Shown here: positions 7,169 through 16,896 of the stretch, in pieces
Position numbering within the stretch: position 1 is the first letter of the stretch
Layout of the letters: the number at the start of each line of letters is the position of its first letter
NCBI RefSeq assembly: GCF_001595965.1
Contig: NZ_LOJI01000022.1
Coordinates: forward strand, 1 to 64,000
Origin: Polynucleobacter yangtzensis
GTDB taxonomy: Bacteria > Pseudomonadota > Gammaproteobacteria > Burkholderiales > Burkholderiaceae
Reading direction: 5' to 3'
DNA: 64,000 nt
Notes under the pieces: generated by a model
What the model was told of the DNA's origin: nothing
Databases searched by the model: none
Seen by the model: only the letters and a program-made list of their open reading frames with translations
Program-made: the position numbers and the translations under genes

Positions 7169-7676
7169 GGGTTCTAAGTGTAGGACCTCTCCCAAAGGCG
7201 ATGCCAACTTTTTATCTAGAGCTAGCTCCGTAGCTAATAAGAAAACTGGACATGGCTACCGATATTCTTTGTCTTAAGAGGCGCTTATCACTGTATCTGC
7301 CTTGGTTGATAGCTCATTGCAATAGGCCCTTGTCGCCTACTACCAGTAGAAATAGCGGGGCGTGAAAACACTAGATATATGGTTTTTGAGCTTCCATTTT
7401 TTAGGAAAATCGCAAAAAAGTCCGGTTTTATCTATTTTTTTATAGAGTGAAATTAGCGCTTCCTAACTTTTGTAAGTGATTGATTTTATTAACTTATATA
7501 TGATTTTTGGGGTGTATGTTCGGGAACTCCCTGATTTCTAGATCAATAAGTTATGGTTTATTGCTTCTTTATTCTTGACTTGATATAAGAATCTTCTTAG
7601 GATGACCCATGTTTTTTAGATATTGCAATGCAGCATAAAACGGTAGTCCAGTTTTTTGAGGTCTTGCAAACAATGA
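7169..7676. other. AT-rich intergenic region between divergent nuclease and transglycosylase genes
   Basis: About 500 bases without a convincing gene. The right half is very AT-rich with T and A runs. A sigma70-like promoter is visible at 7575-7603. I see no tRNA, no strong terminator and no coding frame with a good ribosome binding site. A small RNA or a long leader for the downstream gene is possible but not shown. Confidence 0.5.
7575..7603 (+). promoter_or_regulatory. Candidate sigma70 promoter
   Basis: TTGACT (7575-7580) and TAGGAT (7598-7603) are separated by 17 bases in an AT-rich stretch. Transcription would begin near 7610, about 70-100 bases before the transglycosylase start. Confidence 0.5.
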
Positions 7677-8669
7677 ATGAGTAAATGTTTATCTAACAAT
7701 TTGAGCGATATGCAGAATCCGCAACCAAGCATGTTGGTTGCCAAAGAGCTGCTAGCGCATGCCATGGCTCCGGTCTATCGAGTCATTAATGGCTTACTCG
7801 TTGTTACTGTATTTATGGTGGTTGGTCTTTGGCTTTCGGGCAATGGCACTAACGCTGGTGCTTTCGACCTAGCCCGTATTCTGGTCCCAGACGAAGCCCG
7901 TCACATGGTTTGGAGCAATGGCTTTGAGATGCTCAACCAGAACAAGGACTCCAGCGAGATTGCTGCTGCTCCAGCTTCAGATACTGAAATCGCAGCAGTG
8001 ATCTATAACAAATCCAAGTTGTCAGCCACTACCGGCCTAGCAAGTGCTAAGCAGCAGACAGTTGCTTTATTGATGCCTTCTGTAGCCCAAATGCAGGTGA
8101 AGTCGATCTCTCATTTGTCTGATCGCATTCCAACTTCCAAGATTGACCCCCAGGCCTTAGATAGCAACCTCATGGGTTCCCTGCAGAACCAACGGGCGGT
8201 GGCAGATTTCTTTGAAAAGAAATACAGCCTCGATCGCTCCAAGATTGAAGAGTATGTTTCTAACACCATCTTGATTGCCAAAGAAGTCAACATTGATCCA
8301 GTTCTTTTGTTGGCGGTAATTTCTGTGGAATCCAACTTCAATCCCAACACTAAGAGTCACGCTGGTGCCGAAGGCTTGATGCAGGTGATGACTTCAGTGC
8401 ATAAAGATAAGTATGCAATTTTTGGGGGAACCTCTGAGGCAGTTAAGCCAGAGGTCAACATTCGTGTTGGCGCTTATATCCTGAAGTATCTGATTGCTAC
8501 AGCGGGTTCATTACGCAATGGCTTGAAGTACTACGTAGGCGCTGCCAACGCTGAGGATGACGGTGGTTACGCTGACAAGGTTATGGCAGAAAGAAATCGC
8601 CTCATTAGCTTGTGCCAAAACCGCTCAACAAATCGCTTAACCTTGAATGGCAAAGACATCCGCTCTTAA
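7677..8669 (+). CDS. Membrane-anchored lytic transglycosylase (SLT domain)
   Basis: A protein of 330 residues if begun at 7677, or 319 from the ATG at 7710; neither has a strong ribosome binding site. A single membrane anchor at about residues 35-55 is followed by a linker and a C-terminal SLT domain. The catalytic Glu is in AVISVESNFNP and the family motif GLMQVM follows, then YVGAANAEDDGGYADKV in place of the usual YNAG..R.Y region. The enzyme would cut peptidoglycan between MurNAc and GlcNAc with formation of 1,6-anhydroMurNAc, from the periplasmic face of the inner membrane. Confidence 0.85.
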   Translation: MSKCLSNNLSDMQNPQPSMLVAKELLAHAMAPVYRVINGLLVVTVFMVVGLWLSGNGTNAGAFDLARILVPDEARHMVWSNGFEMLNQNKDSSEIAAAPASDTEIAAVIYNKSKLSATTGLASAKQQTVALLMPSVAQMQVKSISHLSDRIPTSKIDPQALDSNLMGSLQNQRAVADFFEKKYSLDRSKIEEYVSNTILIAKEVNIDPVLLLAVISVESNFNPNTKSHAGAEGLMQVMTSVHKDKYAIFGGTSEAVKPEVNIRVGAYILKYLIATAGSLRNGLKYYVGAANAEDDGGYADKVMAERNRLISLCQNRSTNRLTLNGKDIRS

Positions 8670-8691
8670 GATTTCAGAATTACAAAATATA

Positions 8692-8718
8692 AAAAGCCAC
8701 CCGAGGGTGGCTTTTGCT
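8692..8718. terminator. Bidirectional intrinsic terminator
   Basis: Inverted repeat AAAAGCCACCC / GGGTGGCTTTT with flanking A and T runs, between the convergent transglycosylase and FKBP genes. Confidence 0.85.
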
Positions 8719-8738
8719 TTACTGCTCAGTAAGATCTC

Positions 8739-9086
8739 TTAGTTAACACCGTGTAATTCCACATCAAATACGAGAGTTGCATTTGGAGGGATAACGCCGC
8801 CAGCACCGCGTGGTCCGTAGCCCATCTCAGAAGGAATAATCAAAGTGCGTTTGCCACCAATTTTCATACCAGCAACGCCCTCATCCCAGCCCTTAATCAC
8901 ATGGCCAGCACCCAATGGAAAGCTAAACAGTTGACCGCGATCTAATGAGCTATCAAACTTTTGACCCTTGTGTTCAGCAGCTTTCTCGTCATATAGCCAG
9001 CCGGTGTAATGTACGTCCACATGATTACCTGCTGTAGCTTCTTTTCCTTCGCCAACAACAGTATCGATTTTTTTGAGTTCACTCAT
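8739..9086 (-). CDS. FKBP-type peptidyl-prolyl cis-trans isomerase
   Basis: A 115-residue single-domain FKBP with no signal peptide, so cytoplasmic. Family motifs are [52 protein letters not shown] and [13 protein letters not shown]. The active-site aromatic residues (Y27, F44, W66 region) are present. A small insertion (EKAAEHKGQ) after the second strand is usual in this bacterial FkbP branch. It assists folding by isomerising prolyl bonds. It is a single-gene unit: the next gene upstream (9174) runs the other way. Confidence 0.93.
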   Translation of the reverse strand: MSELKKIDTVVGEGKEATAGNHVDVHYTGWLYDEKAAEHKGQKFDSSLDRGQLFSFPLGAGHVIKGWDEGVAGMKIGGKRTLIIPSEMGYGPRGAGGVIPPNATLVFDVELHGVN

Positions 9087-9173
9087 GATGTTTTCCTATT
9101 TCACGCAAATTGACTGGCTAGTATATTCTGAGCTTTATAAATTCTGATAGCACGCTAACTTTAGTTAAAACGT

Positions 9174-10190
9174 ATGACAAATTATTGGGCAAATTCCGCA
9201 TATAAAACTCTGGCAATCAGTCCCGATCGCCAGTTGCTGGTCACAGACGACTTTTTGCGCACATATATGGCAAGGCCTGAGCTAGCGCTAGTGCCAGAAT
9301 CTTGCCATGCTGAGCGGGCCTTACATCAGCGTCTGACAGATAACCCTCGCGCTGAAGTGGTTGAAGCAGACATTGCTGCAATGGCCGATGAGGACATTCA
9401 GGAGAACTATCGCGTTTGGTTGCGTTATAGAGCGCGCCTATTGTCAGCTAGCTCTCTAGAGGCCTTTTATATGAGCCTCTTCAAAGGTGAGGGGGTGGAT
9501 GTACCGCCTTTGTTCATATCTCTACTAGCCCAAATTTTTATCAGACATATTTTGGGTGATGAAGCGCATCCATTAGAGGTGCGCATGGGAGAGATCTTTT
9601 TCAGAAATCAGAAAATTACTGTCATTGAAGATGGCATCGTGATGGGCGCTGATGAAGAGGTGGTCGCTCGTAATGCTCAAGCTGGCGATACGGGCAACAT
9701 TATGGATTTGCTAAAGGGCAAGTCGATGACCATGAGGTCGGCTGATCTAGATGTGCTCCATGAAGACAATGCGGATGAGTATTGGTCGCGTAATGAAGAT
9801 TTCGATTTGGCAGTGCAACTCAATTTTGGGCATGAACCTATTAATCGTTTTTGCCGTGTTTTAGAAAAATGGGCCAAGCATTTTTTAGGTGCCAGTGTTC
9901 GCATAACGCCTATGCAGCAAATTAGCGATCCTAAATGGTCATGGCATGTGGGCTTGGATGCGGCTGCAACTGAAATTCTGAATAAGCTCTACAACAAAGA
10001 GTTGGTTGAGGCGGATGAGCTGCAAAAAGTCATTTGCTTATTCCGGCTGGACTTTATTGACGAGGCTGCTGTAGCCAAGGTTCAAGCAGGCAAACCGGTC
10101 TATATGGCTATTGCCATGAATGATCAGCAGCAGCTCAAGTTAAAACCTCAAAACTTGCTATTTAACTTGCCGTTGGCAAAAGCTTCTTAA
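9174..10190 (+). CDS. DUF6352 family protein
   Basis: A 338-residue cytoplasmic protein that looks like the DUF6352 family of betaproteobacteria. It has no signal peptide or membrane helix. It contains many acidic residues and a central segment QAGDTGNIMDLLKGKSMTMR; the C-terminal half has WSWHVGLDAAATEILNKLYN. No catalytic motif is recognised and the function is unknown. Its last 4 bases overlap the end of the convergent MFS gene. Confidence 0.7.
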   Translation: MTNYWANSAYKTLAISPDRQLLVTDDFLRTYMARPELALVPESCHAERALHQRLTDNPRAEVVEADIAAMADEDIQENYRVWLRYRARLLSASSLEAFYMSLFKGEGVDVPPLFISLLAQIFIRHILGDEAHPLEVRMGEIFFRNQKITVIEDGIVMGADEEVVARNAQAGDTGNIMDLLKGKSMTMRSADLDVLHEDNADEYWSRNEDFDLAVQLNFGHEPINRFCRVLEKWAKHFLGASVRITPMQQISDPKWSWHVGLDAAATEILNKLYNKELVEADELQKVICLFRLDFIDEAAVAKVQAGKPVYMAIAMNDQQQLKLKPQNLLFNLPLAKAS

Positions 10191-11383
10191 GCTGGAGCCT
10201 GTGAATTTTTACGCTGTTGAGCAAGCCAGTAAAGCGCAAGACCAGTGATCGCTACGGGAATCAGTGATCCCCAATTCAGAATGCTCCACCCATGAGAGGT
10301 GACGAGGGCGCCTGAACCAAAAGAGGTGAAAGCCATGGTGCCAAAGACAAAGAAGTTAATGGCTGCTTGAGCTTTGTCTCGTTCGTTAGGTTGATAGGCG
10401 GTCATTGCCAAAGAAGTGGCGCCAGTAAATAAAAAGTTCCAGCCGACGCCCAGTAAAAACAATGCAATAAAGAATTGATGCAGGTCAGTGCCGGTAAGCG
10501 CAATGGCGATACAGATGAAGTTCAGTAGCACTCCGACACCCATAATTTTTAATGTCCCAAATCTCTGAATAAGGGAGCCCGTAAAAAATCCAGGCGCAAA
10601 CATACCAATCGCATGCCACTCTAGAACTAAGGCGGTCTCCGAGAATGGCAGCCCGCAGATCTGCATCGCTAAAGGCGTGGCCGCCATTAATAGATTCATC
10701 ACCCCGTAACCTAAAGCTGCACCAATGATGGCAACCACAAATACAGGCTGACGAAGAATCACACTTAATGGGCGCCCATCAGATAGTGAGTGTTGAGTCT
10801 TTGACTCTTGGGGGAAGTGAATGAACTGCATCACAAAGATGCCAATGAAGCCTGCGATGGAGAGGGTCAGGTAGGCGCCCAGAAAAGCAGTATCGAAGAG
10901 GTCTCGTGTCCATGAGGCAAGGTTAGGTCCGATAACAGCGCCAAGGATGCCACCGGCAAGCACCCAAGAAACGGCTTTGTTACGCTGCTTTAGGTCTGTC
11001 AGTTCTGCTGCAGCAAAGCGATAAAGCTGACCATTGGCGCTGTAGTAGCCGGCAATAAAGGTACCCATGACCAAAAGCCAAAAGTTTTTACTCACAGCAG
11101 CATAGGCGCATAAAAGTGCGGACAGCATTGCCACCAGCAGGCCCAGCTGAAAGGAAATCTTACGCCCAAAGTAGTTCTGAGATTTGGCTACGATGGAGGT
11201 GGAAAAGGCGCCCCCAACTACATAACCCATAACCGGCAGAGTAGCCATCCAGCTTACTGGGGCGAGACTAAGACCTACTAGCCCATTAATGGCAATAAAA
11301 GTGACGTTATTGGTTAGAAATAGCCCCTGACAAATGATCAGCAGTACCAGGTTTCTGTTGAGTAAGGGATGTTTGCTGGTCAT
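10187..11383 (-). CDS. MFS transporter
   Basis: A 398-residue inner-membrane carrier of the major facilitator superfamily with twelve predicted helices. The loop 2-3 region has KSQNYFGRKISFQLG, a version of the MFS signature G..aDr.GRr. A cytoplasmic loop with charged residues (HFPQESKTQHSLSDGRP) lies between the two six-helix halves. The substrate cannot be told from sequence; the general look (drug:H+ antiporter or sugar-phosphate-like) fits a small-molecule exporter. It is a single-gene unit. Confidence 0.88.
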   Translation of the reverse strand: MTSKHPLLNRNLVLLIICQGLFLTNNVTFIAINGLVGLSLAPVSWMATLPVMGYVVGGAFSTSIVAKSQNYFGRKISFQLGLLVAMLSALLCAYAAVSKNFWLLVMGTFIAGYYSANGQLYRFAAAELTDLKQRNKAVSWVLAGGILGAVIGPNLASWTRDLFDTAFLGAYLTLSIAGFIGIFVMQFIHFPQESKTQHSLSDGRPLSVILRQPVFVVAIIGAALGYGVMNLLMAATPLAMQICGLPFSETALVLEWHAIGMFAPGFFTGSLIQRFGTLKIMGVGVLLNFICIAIALTGTDLHQFFIALFLLGVGWNFLFTGATSLAMTAYQPNERDKAQAAINFFVFGTMAFTSFGSGALVTSHGWSILNWGSLIPVAITGLALYWLAQQRKNSQAPA

Positions 11384-11619
11384 GGCTTGCAGTTTACGGT
11401 GAATTTGCCTTAACAGTTGGCTTGGTGGATTCCCTTAAATTGGCCTTTATCAAGCATTTTCAGGGTCAAAACCACCATTTTTGCCAAGTCCAATGATTTA
11501 AAATGGAAGACTCGCTTCATTGGCAATAAGTGCGCTAAAAGCGACTTGCAAAATGGGGATTTGAGGGCGACAGGGTAAAAACCTGACTCTGTAATTTTTT
11601 CAAAATTGAGGAAACATTC

Positions 11620-13854
11620 ATGGCTTCAGAGAAATCAAAGATTATTTATACGCTGACAGACGAGGCGCCACTTTTGGCGACTTGCGCATTTCTGCCAATT
11701 ATTCGTACTTTTACGGCACCTGCTGGCGTAGAGATTGTGACGAGTGACATTTCTGTTGCTGCTCGTATCTTGGCTGAGTTTTCTGATTGCCTGACTCCTG
11801 AGCAACAAGTTCCTGATAACTTGGCCGCGCTCGGCAAAATGACTTTATTGCCTGACACGAACATCATTAAGTTGCCAAACATTAGTGCTTCAGTTCCTCA
11901 GTTGCTCGCAGCTATTAAAGAGTTGCAAGCAAAAGGCTACAAGATCCCTAATTTTCCTGAAGATCCAAAAACGGATGAAGAAAAATCTATCCGTACTCGC
12001 TATTCCAAATGTTTAGGTAGCTCAGTTAACCCAGTATTGCGCGAAGGTAACTCAGACCGCCGTGCGCCACCCGCAGTAAAACGCTACGCACGTAAAAACC
12101 CACATTCTATGGGTGAGTGGAGCCAAGCTTCCCGTACGCACGTCTCTCATATGCATGGCGGCGACTTCTACTCTAGCGAGAAGTCAATGACCATGACTAA
12201 AGCTTGCGATGTGAAGATGGACTTGGTGACCAAGAGCGGTAAGACAATCGTCCTCAAGCCAAAGGTCTCATTATTAGCTGGCGAAATCATCGACAGCATG
12301 TATATGAGCAAAAAAGCACTCTGCGAGTTCTACGAGAAAGAAATCGAAGACGCTTACAAGACCGGCATGATGTTGTCCTTGCACGTTAAGGCCACGATGA
12401 TGAAGGTTTCACACCCGATCGTATTCGGTCACGCTGTGAAGATTTTCTACAAAGACGCCTTTACTAAACACGCGAAGTTGTTTGAAGAGTTGGGCGTAAA
12501 TGCCAATAACGGTATGAGCAGCTTGTACGAAAAGATTAAAACTTTGCCAGAATCTAAGCGCGAAGAAATTATTCAAGACTTACACGCTTGCCACGAACAT
12601 CGCCCAGCATTGGCGATGGTTGATTCTGCTAAAGGCATTACCAACTTGCATTCCCCAAGCGATGTGATCGTGGATGCTTCTATGCCTGCCATGATTCGTG
12701 TTGGCGGCAAGATGTGGGGCGCGGATGGTCGTTTGCATGACACCAAAGCAGTTATCCCAGAAAGTACCTTTGCCCGCATCTATCAAGAAATGATTAATTT
12801 CTGTAAGACACACGGTAACTTTGATCCAACTACCATGGGTACTGTTCCAAACGTGGGCTTGATGGCTCAACAAGCCGAAGAGTACGGTTCACATGACAAG
12901 ACCTTTGAAATTCCAGAGGCTGGTGTAGCTCGTATCGTTGCTGATGATGGCACTGTATTACTCGAGCAAAATGTAGAAGAGGGTGATATCTGGCGTATGT
13001 GTCAGGTTAAAGATGCCCCAATTCGTGACTGGGTCAAGTTGGCTGTTAATCGTGCACGTCTTTCTAATACTCCAGCAGTATTCTGGCTTGATGAGTACCG
13101 CCCACATGAAGCTGAGTTGATCAAGAAGGTAAATACTTACCTTAAAGATTACGATCTCACAGGCGTTGATATTCAGATCATGTCCCAGACTCGTGCAATG
13201 CGTTACACCTTAGAGCGTGTGATTCGTGGCAAGGACACTATTTCTGTGACAGGTAATATTTTGCGTGACTACCTCACGGACTTGTTCCCGATTATGGAAT
13301 TGGGTACCAGCGCAAAGATGTTGTCTATCGTCCCTTTGATGGCCGGTGGCGGCTTGTTTGAAACTGGTGCGGGTGGTTCTGCTCCAAAGCACGTTCAACA
13401 GTTGGTAGAAGAAAATCATTTGCGTTGGGATTCACTTGGTGAGTTCTTGGCTCTAGCGGTATCTCTTGAAGATATCGGCGATAAGACAGGTAACAAGAAA
13501 GTGAAAATCTTAGCGCGTACATTAGATGAAGCCACTGGCAAATTGTTGGACAACAACAAGTCACCTTCACCACGTACTGGTGAGTTGGATAACCGTGGCA
13601 GTCAGTTCTACTTGGCAATGTACTGGGCTGAGGCTTTGGCCGCTCAAACTGAAGACAAAGAATTGCAAGCTTTCTTTGCGCCTCTGGCTAAATCATTGAT
13701 TGAGAACGAGCAAAAGATTGCAGATGAGCTCAAGGCTGTTCAAGGCAAGCCAGTAGATATCGGTGGTTACTTTGTGGCGGATTCCGAGAAGTGCAAGGCT
13801 GTAATGCGCCCAAGCCCAACTTTCAATGCAGCCCTCAAGGCAGCAAGAGGTTAA
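11620..13854 (+). CDS. icd: NADP-dependent isocitrate dehydrogenase, monomeric type
   Basis: A 744-residue enzyme of the monomeric IDH family, which is about twice as long as the dimeric IDH and unrelated in length to the usual E. coli Icd. It converts isocitrate to 2-oxoglutarate and CO2 with NADP+ in the TCA cycle. Family stretches include [19 protein letters not shown], the substrate-binding loop, and [20 protein letters not shown]. The ATG at 11620 has TTGAGGAAAC just upstream. About 235 bases of upstream DNA hold its promoter; a strong hairpin terminator follows, so it is monocistronic. Confidence 0.95.
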   Translation: MASEKSKIIYTLTDEAPLLATCAFLPIIRTFTAPAGVEIVTSDISVAARILAEFSDCLTPEQQVPDNLAALGKMTLLPDTNIIKLPNISASVPQLLAAIKELQAKGYKIPNFPEDPKTDEEKSIRTRYSKCLGSSVNPVLREGNSDRRAPPAVKRYARKNPHSMGEWSQASRTHVSHMHGGDFYSSEKSMTMTKACDVKMDLVTKSGKTIVLKPKVSLLAGEIIDSMYMSKKALCEFYEKEIEDAYKTGMMLSLHVKATMMKVSHPIVFGHAVKIFYKDAFTKHAKLFEELGVNANNGMSSLYEKIKTLPESKREEIIQDLHACHEHRPALAMVDSAKGITNLHSPSDVIVDASMPAMIRVGGKMWGADGRLHDTKAVIPESTFARIYQEMINFCKTHGNFDPTTMGTVPNVGLMAQQAEEYGSHDKTFEIPEAGVARIVADDGTVLLEQNVEEGDIWRMCQVKDAPIRDWVKLAVNRARLSNTPAVFWLDEYRPHEAELIKKVNTYLKDYDLTGVDIQIMSQTRAMRYTLERVIRGKDTISVTGNILRDYLTDLFPIMELGTSAKMLSIVPLMAGGGLFETGAGGSAPKHVQQLVEENHLRWDSLGEFLALAVSLEDIGDKTGNKKVKILARTLDEATGKLLDNNKSPSPRTGELDNRGSQFYLAMYWAEALAAQTEDKELQAFFAPLAKSLIENEQKIADELKAVQGKPVDIGGYFVADSEKCKAVMRPSPTFNAALKAARG

Positions 13855-13902
13855 TAGGTAGAAGCGCTCAGTATCTATTTTTTCTCATTAGTTTTAATAT
13901 TT

Positions 13903-13932
13903 AAAGGCAAACCTTCGGGTTTGCCTTTTTTA
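13903..13932 (+). terminator. Intrinsic terminator of icd
   Basis: Stem AAAGGCAAACC / GGTTTGCCTTT with a stable TTCG tetraloop, followed by a T run. Confidence 0.92.
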
Positions 13933-13964
13933 TTTATAAATCCCCCATTTACTATTGTTGAGCG

Positions 13965-14372
13965 ATGCCAAGACCAAAAGACCTGGTTGAATTGGGTTAT
14001 CTGAGCGAAGCAGTCTCGGATATGTCTTTTCTTGGCTTAATGCGTTTGCTAGAGTCAGCTCGCGCTTTTAATCAGACAAATGGTATTTCTGGGATTCTCT
14101 TATATGACAACCAGCAGTTTGGTCAAATTATTGAAGGTGAGCGCGCAAGCGTGATGAAGGCCTGGAATCGCATTCAGGAAGACAAGCGTCATCATCGGAT
14201 TGAGCTTTTAGAAATTCGTGAAATTTCAGAGCGCAGTTACCCGGATTGGTTACTCCGCTTCTATGGTGGTGAAACGCTCACTCGAGACTATCCAGCTCTT
14301 GCTGAGATGGTCGGCGGCATGGATAAACACAGCCTTGCCTTAATGAATAAAATGCGCACCAGCCAGACTTAA
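13965..14372 (+). CDS. Single-domain BLUF blue-light photoreceptor
   Basis: A 135-residue protein made of one BLUF domain, which binds FAD and responds to blue light. The photochemical residues align with AppA at constant spacing: Y12 (AppA Y21), N36 (N45), Q54 (Q63) and W95 (W104). The AppA Met106 position holds Leu97. The conserved strand NGISGILLYDNQQFGQIIEG is intact. With no output domain it must act through a partner, as PixD or short BLUF proteins do. It has its own unit between the icd terminator and msrP; the next gene begins 56 bases on and could be co-transcribed. Confidence 0.88.
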   Translation: MPRPKDLVELGYLSEAVSDMSFLGLMRLLESARAFNQTNGISGILLYDNQQFGQIIEGERASVMKAWNRIQEDKRHHRIELLEIREISERSYPDWLLRFYGGETLTRDYPALAEMVGGMDKHSLALMNKMRTSQT

Positions 14373-14428
14373 GCAAGAAAAACCTATCGGTAGCAAAATA
14401 GGAGCATTACATTCCCAAGGGGTGCGTT

Positions 14429-15391
14429 ATGCGTTTTATCGATAAGACTATTCTTGCGAGTGACATTACTCCACAGGCTGTTTTTGAAAACCGCAGAAAT
14501 CTCATTAAGACAGCAGCCGCAGGCGGATTTGGCATGGCCTTGGCTCCTTGGTTTTCAAGGCAGGCACTTGCAGCAACCCCAGATAAGTTAGCGGCAACAC
14601 TGAACCCAGCGTTTGCTGAGAAAGAAGGTCTCACGCCATATAAGTTTGTCACTGGCTATAACAACTTTTATGAATTTGGTACGGACAAAGAAGATCCTGC
14701 AGCCCATGCTGGAAGTTTGCAAACTCGTCCTTGGACAGTATCAATTGAAGGCTTGGTAAAAAAGCCAATGACGCTCGATATTGATGCGCTGCTCAAGTTG
14801 GCGCCAATCGAAGAGCGTATTTATCGGATGCGCTGTGTCGAGGGTTGGTCTATGGTCATTCCTTGGGATGGTTATTCACTCTCTAAGTTGATCAATAAAG
14901 TGGAGCCCCTAGGATCTGCAAAGTATGTGGAGTTTGTTTCTTTGGCTGATCGCAAGCAAATGCCGGGAGTTAAAAGCAACATTATTGAATGGCCTTACCG
15001 TGAAGGCTTGCGTATGGATGAGGCTATGAATCCCCTCACGCTTCTCACCTTGGGTTTATATGGTGAGGTTCTGCCAAAGCAAAACGGTGCTCCAGTCCGC
15101 ATTGTGGTGCCCTGGAAGTACGGCTTTAAAAGCGCCAAGTCAATTGTCAAGATTCGTTTTACTGAAGAAATGCCCAAGACCAGCTGGAGTCAGTTTGACG
15201 CTAGAGAATACGGCTTCTATTCCAACGTCAATCCTCAAGTAGATCACCCACGCTGGAGCCAGGCAATGGAGCGTCGTATTGGCGATCCTAAGGGAATGTT
15301 TGCACCCAAGATTAAAACCCAAATGTTTAATGGCTATGGCGATCAGGTAGCCAGCATGTATACCGGTATGGATCTGAAGAAGTACTATTAG
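14429..15391 (+). CDS. msrP: Protein-methionine-sulfoxide reductase catalytic subunit MsrP (YedY)
   Basis: A 320-residue periplasmic molybdoenzyme that repairs methionine sulfoxide in envelope proteins. The N-terminus has a Tat signal ([13 protein letters not shown], Arg22-Arg23, cleavage near residue 49). The Mo-ligand cysteine is C136 in [17 protein letters not shown]. The fold motif [19 protein letters not shown] follows. Electrons come from the heme membrane protein MsrQ, encoded 4 kb away (19728-20321). Mo-cofactor genes moeA, mobA and moaA are also in this window. A lipocalin gene starts 2 bases after its stop. Confidence 0.95.
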   Translation: MRFIDKTILASDITPQAVFENRRNLIKTAAAGGFGMALAPWFSRQALAATPDKLAATLNPAFAEKEGLTPYKFVTGYNNFYEFGTDKEDPAAHAGSLQTRPWTVSIEGLVKKPMTLDIDALLKLAPIEERIYRMRCVEGWSMVIPWDGYSLSKLINKVEPLGSAKYVEFVSLADRKQMPGVKSNIIEWPYREGLRMDEAMNPLTLLTLGLYGEVLPKQNGAPVRIVVPWKYGFKSAKSIVKIRFTEEMPKTSWSQFDAREYGFYSNVNPQVDHPRWSQAMERRIGDPKGMFAPKIKTQMFNGYGDQVASMYTGMDLKKYY

Positions 15392-15393
15392 TA

Positions 15394-15960
15394 ATGAACA
15401 AAATATATTCAGCATTATTTGGCGCTTGTATTTTCTTAACTAGCTTCTCTGCTTATAGTCAGACGTCTGATGTAGCGGTAAAGACAATTCCCTCTCTGGA
15501 TGTCCCGCGTTATTTGGGTACTTGGTATGAGATTGCTAAATACCCTAATTGGTTTCAGAAGAAATGCGCCAGCAATACCAAAGCGGTTTATTCCGCTAGG
15601 GGCGACGGCACTATTAAAGTCTTGAATAGCTGCAAAACTGCTGAAGGTGATATGTCTGAGGCAGAAGGTACCGCTCGCCAAATAGGGTCAAAAGACTCAC
15701 CTAAGTTGGAGGTGCGCTTTGCACCTGCTTGGTTGGCTTTTATACCTTTGGTGTGGGGTGATTATTGGGTAATTGATCTAGATCCTCAATATCAAGTGGC
15801 AGTAGTGAGTGATCCACGCCGTGAATACCTCTGGATTCTGTCGAGAACACCGCAATTGGATAAAAAAATCTATGACGAAACGCTGCAGCGCATACGGGAT
15901 CAGCAGTTTGATGTGCGTAAGCTGGAGCTAACAGTCCAAGCAGCTCCTTTAAAAAATTAA
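15394..15960 (+). CDS. blc: Bacterial lipocalin (Blc-like)
   Basis: A 188-residue exported lipocalin. The signal peptide ends near AYSQ; there is no clear lipobox, unlike E. coli Blc. The lipocalin signature YLGTWYEIAKYPNWFQKKC contains the GTWYE motif, and later LWILSRTPQLD is the third structural region. Blc-type proteins bind fatty acids or lysophospholipids in the envelope, often under membrane stress. It lies 2 bases after msrP and 3 bases before a metallo-hydrolase gene, so the three probably form an envelope-repair operon (inference). Confidence 0.9.
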   Translation: MNKIYSALFGACIFLTSFSAYSQTSDVAVKTIPSLDVPRYLGTWYEIAKYPNWFQKKCASNTKAVYSARGDGTIKVLNSCKTAEGDMSEAEGTARQIGSKDSPKLEVRFAPAWLAFIPLVWGDYWVIDLDPQYQVAVVSDPRREYLWILSRTPQLDKKIYDETLQRIRDQQFDVRKLELTVQAAPLKN

Positions 15961-15963
15961 AGT

Positions 15964-16887
15964 ATGACAGCGCATTTATTGCCACCTGGTATTGAAGTTT
16001 TTGAAAGAGGGTGGCTCTCCGCGAATAATATTTTCCACTATGGCAAGGATGATGTCTCCTTGGTAGACTCAGGTTATTGCGCTCACCAAAAAATGACCTT
16101 GGATTTAGTGAGTGGTGCCATTAAAAAACATGGCTTAAGTACATTAAATAAGTTGGTGAATACGCATCTTCACTCTGATCATTGCGGTGGAAATGCTGCT
16201 TTAGCAGAGGCATTTCATTGTGAGGTCTATATTCCAGTGGCTGAAGACATGGCAGTCAAAAATTGGGATAGCGCTTTATTAAGTTATGACAACTTAGGGC
16301 AAGAATGCCCACAGTTTTCTCATCATCATGTTTTGGTTCCTGACGAGGAAATTGTGTTGGGAAGATATCTTTGGAAGATATTGGCTGCGCCAGGTCATGA
16401 CCCCCATTCCATCATGCTCTATCAAGCTGATCATCGGATATTGATTTCAGCTGACGCTCTATGGGAAGAGGGCTTCGGGGTGATTTTCCCTGAGCTCTGG
16501 GGGGAGTCTGGATTTGAGGAAGTGGCGCAAACTTTAGACCTCATTGAGGCCCTACCGATTGATTTGGTAATTCCAGGTCATGGCGCGCCATTTTCCGATG
16601 TTGCTAAGTCTCTTGCTACAGCACGATCAAGATTAGATTATTTAGCATCTGACCCAGATCGTAATGCCCGTCACGGCGCTAAAGTCTTACTGAAATATCG
16701 TCTATTAGAGTGGCGTAGTCGTGAGATGCAGCAAGTGAATGATTGGATTGCTAATACGCCAGCGCTGATCAGCGCTGCAAAACTACTCAATATGAGTATG
16801 GATGAATTTACCCAATGGCTACCCAGGTCTTTGGTTAAATCGGGCGCGGCAAAATTAGAAGGTGAAACTTTGGTTGATCTTGCTTGA
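15964..16887 (+). CDS. MBL-fold metallo-hydrolase
   Basis: A 307-residue cytoplasmic enzyme with the metallo-beta-lactamase motif THLHSDHCGG, a second His in AAPGHDPHS, an Asp in ISADALWE and the last His in VIPGHGAPF. A C-terminal helical segment (about 210-307) follows, which in related proteins shapes the substrate pocket. The substrate is not evident; glyoxalase-II-like and lactonase-like proteins share this fold. It starts 3 bases after the lipocalin gene and is likely in the same operon. Confidence 0.85.
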   Translation: MTAHLLPPGIEVFERGWLSANNIFHYGKDDVSLVDSGYCAHQKMTLDLVSGAIKKHGLSTLNKLVNTHLHSDHCGGNAALAEAFHCEVYIPVAEDMAVKNWDSALLSYDNLGQECPQFSHHHVLVPDEEIVLGRYLWKILAAPGHDPHSIMLYQADHRILISADALWEEGFGVIFPELWGESGFEEVAQTLDLIEALPIDLVIPGHGAPFSDVAKSLATARSRLDYLASDPDRNARHGAKVLLKYRLLEWRSREMQQVNDWIANTPALISAAKLLNMSMDEFTQWLPRSLVKSGAAKLEGETLVDLA

Positions 16888-16896
16888 TTGGTTTAT

